Shown in pieces: positions 59,899 through 64,000 of a stretch of DNA of 64,000 nt (position 1 is the stretch's first letter; the number at the start of each line of letters is the position of its first letter). The DNA is from Margaritifera margaritifera (taxonomy: Eukaryota > Mollusca > Bivalvia > Unionida > Margaritiferidae), in assembly GCA_029931535.1 (NCBI GenBank), contig JAQPZY010001495.1, positions 656,001-720,000 on the forward strand. The letters are read 5' to 3'. A program made the position numbers and the translations under genes. The notes beneath the pieces were generated by a model. It was not told where the DNA came from. It saw only the letters and a program-made list of their open reading frames with translations, and did no database searches.

Positions 59899-60331
59899 AA
59901 ATTATATTTCTCTGAGAATACTTATCCAATCATATTAATGTTAGGAATAAACTCTGCTACCTCTCGAATCCAGCCCTCCCAGAAAAAAGAAATTATCTAC
60001 TAGTATATACCATATAGACCAGTGGTTCCCAAACCCCGGGTCGTGACCCAAATGAGGTACTGCATTTTGGGTCGCAAAAGATGGTATTTAGAGTTTTTTT
60101 CCTTTTGTCTATATCAGTGGTTCCAAAATTTTTTTGATCGCAATGATCAAAAAATTTTCGAACCACTGATATAGACAAAAGGAAAAAAACTCTTACCAAA
60201 TACCTTCCTTTACCACCATTTACCAGTTTAAGCTGAGTGATACATCTACAAAGATGCACACATTTGCTAGGAGGTGTGGGAGGGCTTGATAGTAATGTGA
60301 TCAGGTAAGTATTCTCAAAGAAATATAATTT
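59899..60331. mobile_element. Foldback element containing a nested hAT-like insert
   Basis: Outer arms 59899-59938 and 60291-60331 are imperfect inverted copies (AAATTATATTTCT..GAGAATACTTA and its complement), each followed inward by a TCAYATTA motif. An AGCCCTCCC block is also shared. The interior contains the hAT-like element at 60020-60168. Non-coding. Confidence 0.7.
60020..60168. mobile_element. Short hAT-like element with exact 8-bp target duplication
   Basis: A 149-bp insert with termini CAGTGGTTCCC...CGAACCACTG. It is flanked by ATATAGAC at 60012-60019 and 60169-60176. Its right half is one arm of a longer palindrome (perfect 33-bp arms 60091-60123 and 60160-60192) that extends past the element's right border into flanking DNA. 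Confidence 0.8.
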
Positions 60332-60689
60332 ACTATAAAATGTACTTTTTCCATCAAATACATTGCCGGATCACATTAAGATTAGGAGAATAGGGAATAG
60401 GATAAGGAAATGCATGAGCATCCAACACTTACCCTTCGAAGGAGCTATGGTTAACGTCCCTACATGAACGATAAACCGCTCCCCTAACGAGAAGGCAGCA
60501 CCAGCGATAATCATGTGACATGTGATGTCGATATACCGGTAATAAGAAATGAATAACGTTTTCTTACTACGAAAAAATCTGGTGAATTCAGCAAAAGCTA
60601 TAAACCCATTCCAATGAGGAGGTTGTGCAGTCGTCAGTTTGGTCTGATGGTGATCTTGGCTGTGGCCACTGAACCCAACAGGTTCAATT

Positions 60690-61640
60690 CCCTTCTCTGC
60701 GATGCAAGGTCTCAGAGAAAGAAGCTCAAGAAGGTTGACTGTGCATGCCAGTCAATGGCTTCAACGATGTCTTGGATTGAAACATTGTGTTCGAACACAA
60801 GTCTCACAGAAATCACTATAATCTCATGAGCTGACATTTTAATGAGTTGTTTCTAGTACTTAAGAGTACACTAAGCATATCACCCACATAAGCCAAGATG
60901 ATAAGGCCTGAGGGTTTATGTCCTGTTTCCCAGCCTTTACAAGAAAGGGACTTTTTCAGAACTCATGACTGTTTTCTTAGCATTTCAGGTAGTGCCTGAG
61001 AGCATGGACTCAATCTTGCATTGTCACCTCTCTTGATGTATTTATTGAGGAAAGCGAGAGAATGACCACTTTCTGATTTCCCGCAAATGTTAACCTGTTC
61101 TTGGCTATGAAGCCTGGTTGCAACATTAGGACCATGGAACCATCCGATCTGAACTCGAGATAGTTCTGATCCATGGAAAGGTTATGCATTTGGCTCACCC
61201 TGCAAGCCAAACCTAAGGTTATTAAAAAACATGCTTTGTATGATAGCAACATCAGTGAGGTTCTAGCCAGGGGCTAGAACTTGTCTGAGATGAACCATGT
61301 GAAAACACATGGAAGATTCCACTTAAAGAACTTGGTGAGTGCCCTTGGTTGATTTAAGTCAAACTTGGCAAGCAAATCCAATGAATCTTTGTCGTGACTT
61401 AAATCTCCTCGCCCATGATGTCTGAATGTGTCAGAGATCATGGAGTGGTATCATCTGATTGTGATAGGTGCTAACTGTTTTTCCTCAAAGAGCCAGCGAA
61501 AAAAGTTAGCAAGTTGTGAGATCAAGGCCTGCATGGGGACGATGTTGATGCTCTTCCAGCAGTCCCATATTTCATATGCCTTTAAACTAAGGGCTAAACT
61601 GTTTTGTGCACAAGGCTCTCCTGACAAGAGCCAAATGTGT
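60690..61640 (-). pseudogene. DIRS-like tyrosine recombinase, inactive
   Basis: Minus strand, N-terminus at high coordinates. The core-binding domain piece is LANFFRWLFEEKQLAPIT (about 61500), then a stop and SDTFRHHGRGDLSHDKDS. The catalytic domain, 61010-61252, has GLACRVSQMHNLS, which includes the first catalytic Arg position, and MVLMLQPGFIAKNRL. Next come VHALRHYLK (about 60995) and FLVKAGKQDINPQALSSW in another frame. The C-terminal box is SAHEIIVISVRL, where the HxxR arginine position is Ile (60817-60819). It ends QDIVEAIDWHAQSTFLSFF, where the nucleophilic Tyr position appears to be Phe (60718-60720) just before TGA. The enzyme would have integrated retroelement cDNA by site-specific recombination. 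At least four stops, one frameshift and loss of both catalytic residues make it dead. Confidence 0.78.
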
Positions 61641-62100
61641 AGAGGATTCTGTTGGTAGAGAGATGGAATGTTTAGATGGTTGGATGGTTTGGATGCAGAG
61701 ATGGCTGTTTGAACAGGTTGAGAGAAATAAGGATTTTCCTAGGAACATCTATCACTGGATTGAGCTGATAATTCACCCAGGATCTGTCCCACCTGAGAGG
61801 TGCTATAAGAACCACTATGCCGGTCTAGCTCCCAATTTTCTCTATTATCCTCAGTACCAGAACAGTTGGAGGGAAGTCATAGCCCCAAAACCTGTCACAA
61901 CAGACTGATAGAGCATCCATGGCCAAGTCTTCTATCCCCTTCACAAGAAGTCATCCTTTTAACAAGATCATCATTTCATTGTAGAAGATGTGGTCTCATA
62001 TGAGGGGGACCAATATAGTACTTTGATCTGCAAAGGGGGCAACCCTTATAAACTGAACAAGAGTCTCTTAAAGGGACTGAAGCTTTACTGGCTGTAAAGA
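61641..62100 (-). pseudogene. DIRS-like polyprotein, end of RNase H region
   Basis: Minus strand, directly upstream of the recombinase. It contains MDALSVCCDRFWGYDFPP (about 61870-61925), then TGIVVLIAPLRWDRSWV and IDVPRKILISLNLF with stops between. This block lies between RNase H and the tyrosine recombinase in DIRS-type elements (family knowledge), so the order RT/RH then YR is conserved. The plus-strand open frame at 61606-61908 over the same bases is a shadow. Confidence 0.65.
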
Positions 62101-62189
62101 ATTTCCAGGAGTCCCAGTTAAGTCCATTTCTTCTTTTTTAACTGCTGAGTACCAAAACCATCTCTAATATTCTTGAGAAACTCCATCAC

Positions 62190-63500
62190 ACCAAATTTGG
62201 AAACAAAACTATTTTCTTATGTTTGAGTTAAAATGTACACAAGATACTTGTCTGATTGGCACCATTTTTATTTAAGACCAACTAAATATCATAAGAAAAC
62301 TTTTAGTGAAAACCCCATTATCACTATGACTAGTATCCATTCAGAAGAAGAAGCTACAACAAGATTTTCAAAGTGGTCACCATAGCAGCCATATTGACTG
62401 TCAGATATTCACCTTTTTCATTTAGGACCATTGTGACATCACAAGAAGTCTTTAAACAAAAAACCCCATGTTGTTACAGCCATCCATTTAGAAGAAGTAG
62501 CCATAACAAGATTTTCAAAATGGATAGCATGCCAGCCATATTTGTATGTCAGATCAGCATAATTTTCATTTAGGACCAACAAGACATGATAAGAAGTCTT
62601 TTGGGAAAAACATCATGTAGTTATGGTGATCTGTTTCGGAGTAGTAGTGATAACAAAATTTGGTGTCCATGTTGTATCACCATTTTCATTGAGTACCAAG
62701 AAGACATCATCAGTCTTTTAGTGAATATCCCTTGTTGATATGACTATTCAATCAGGAGGAATAGTGATAACAAGATTTTCAAGTTTGCGGCAGTGGTGGC
62801 CATACTGGATGTCCAAGGGGTACCATTTTCATTTAGAACCAACTAGACATCATAAGAAGTTTTTTTGAAGTAAAAACTCATGTCAATATGACCATCCATT
62901 CAGGAGGAGTAGCAATAACAAAACTTGTTATGGTGGCCATATTGGAAGTCAGATTGGTACCAGCTTTATTTAGTACCAAGGAGACATAATAAGTCTTTTA
63001 GTGAAAACACCATATCGATACAACCATCCATTCAGGATGAGTTGTAATAACAAGATATATAAGATGACCACTGGGGTGGCCTTATTAGATGTCCAAGAGC
63101 ATGTCTGATGGGTACCATTTTTATTTAGGGCAAATAGACATCATGAGAAGTATTTCAATGAAAACCCCATGTCCATATGACCATCTATTCAGAAGAAGTA
63201 GTGATAACAAGATTTTCAAGCTGGCTATCGTGGCAGCCATATTGGATATCATATTGGGATCATTTTTATTTAAGAACTAAACATCATAAGAAGTTGGTCA
63301 CTGAAAACCACATGTTGATATGTCTTTCTTTTGACGAGTAGTAGAAACAACAAGATTTTCAACATGGCTGCCATGGTGGCCATATTGGATGTTCAAGGGT
63401 CACCATTTTCATTTAAGACCCACTAGCCCTTGAGATAAATGTGTGTGTAAAGTATTGTGGTGATTCTCCCTGTAGGAGAAGAAGTCATAACAAACTTGTG
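62190..63500. repeat. Degenerate tandem array, about 145-bp units
   Basis: Nine or so diverged units. The marker GATAACAAGATTTTCAA and its variants recur near 62355, 62504, 62648, 62770, 62916, 63048, 63207, 63350 and 63489, spaced 122-159 bp. Other shared blocks are ACATCATAAGAAGT, GAAAACCCCATGT, GGCCATATTGGATGTC and CATTTTCATTTAGGACCA. The array ends at ACAGACAGACAACAGATGAA. There is no open frame of note. This is an old, poorly homogenised satellite-like block beside the DIRS remnant. Confidence 0.82.
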
Positions 63501-64000
63501 CTAAAAAATGTTGGGCAACAGACAGACAACAGATGAAATGCCACAGCATAAACTCTTCTGGTCTATAAACAGTAGTTCTAAAAATAGATACCAGGGCTTC
63601 ACAGAAAAGCATCTCTTCTGCAAACCTAACTAAGCTTAAGTTCCATATATATGACTTCAGAAAACTATAAGAAAGAATATTATTGTTGATTCTGCCACCA
63701 ATACATCTACTGTCATAGTCGCTACAGAAAAGTATTACTTAAGCCTTGCTATGTGCTGACAAAGGCAACATAAAACCTGCAAGAAGCTTCTCTTAAGCCC
63801 TTTTGAAAGCACTTTGGCTTCAGTTTCCAACAGTGTACCTATATTCAACTGGGGATGATGAAAATTATCTGAAATAATTGTACTGGTAAAGATTATTTTA
63901 CATACTTAAATCTTGTGATTAGGAAATTATTAGTGAGCAAAACTTTCAGTAAATACTGTAATGACGGCAAGTCTTGGGATATGAAAAAATAATAATTTTT
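63501..64000. other. Non-coding sequence to window end
   Basis: Nothing recognised. Confidence 0.4.

Noticed and set aside
60610..60700. Another tRNA-like SINE head (GGTTCAATTCCC)
   Set aside because: Only a B-box-like string is visible and it overlaps the DIRS recombinase end, so it is probably chance.
61606..61908. 100-residue plus-strand ORF
   Set aside because: The opposite strand reads as DIRS-like polyprotein with family features, so the plus frame is antisense to it.

Overview
This is a window of AT-rich animal nuclear DNA, most likely from a mollusc or another lophotrochozoan. It shows GT-AG introns, tRNA-derived SINEs, LINE, DIRS-like, hAT, Tc1/mariner-like and Polinton-like remnants, and many micro- and minisatellites. 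There are no bacterial operons. The phylum is inferred from the SINE style and overall repeat content; I could not test it by search. Almost every long open frame is either a by-product of a tandem repeat whose period is a multiple of three, or a fragment of a decayed mobile element.

The one convincing host gene is on the minus strand, from about 15.8 kb down to 1.05 kb. Eight exons, each bounded by usable AG/GT sites, encode one ankyrin repeat apiece: 33 residues, with one of 35. All seven introns between them are phase 0. Repeat order and idiosyncratic sequence point to the ankyrin-repeat and death-domain family ANKDD1A/ANKDD1B. The 5' end lies upstream of 15.8 kb and was not found. The remaining repeats and the expected death domain would lie left of the window. 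The introns are unusual: four hold four unrelated minisatellites (periods 30, 51, 45 and about 54 bp). One intron is almost nothing but its array, and one array repeats the exon's own 5' splice junction.

13.7-20.2 kb: a decayed Polinton/virus-like ORF cluster, a 223-bp hAT MITE, a LINE 3' end, and a nearly complete 2,341-bp hAT transposon (17801-20141). The hAT has an exact 8-bp target duplication, and its transposase is broken by one frameshift and one stop.

20-47 kb: mostly unannotatable AT-rich DNA. It holds a transposable-element-type ORF of unknown class (22.5-23.5 kb), a minus-strand LINE (28.6-29.9 kb), a SINE (32.6 kb), a plus-strand LINE (40.7-41.6 kb) and simple repeats.

47-64 kb: a badly decayed Polinton-type DNA polymerase B on the plus strand (48.5-51.5 kb), minus-strand ORFs that may belong to the same element (55.4-56.6 kb), SINEs, and nested foldback elements at 59.9-60.3 kb. 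A minus-strand DIRS-like remnant (RNase H end followed by tyrosine recombinase, 62.0-60.7 kb) follows, then a degenerate array of roughly 145-bp units (62.2-63.5 kb). Nothing after 16 kb is a confident host coding gene.
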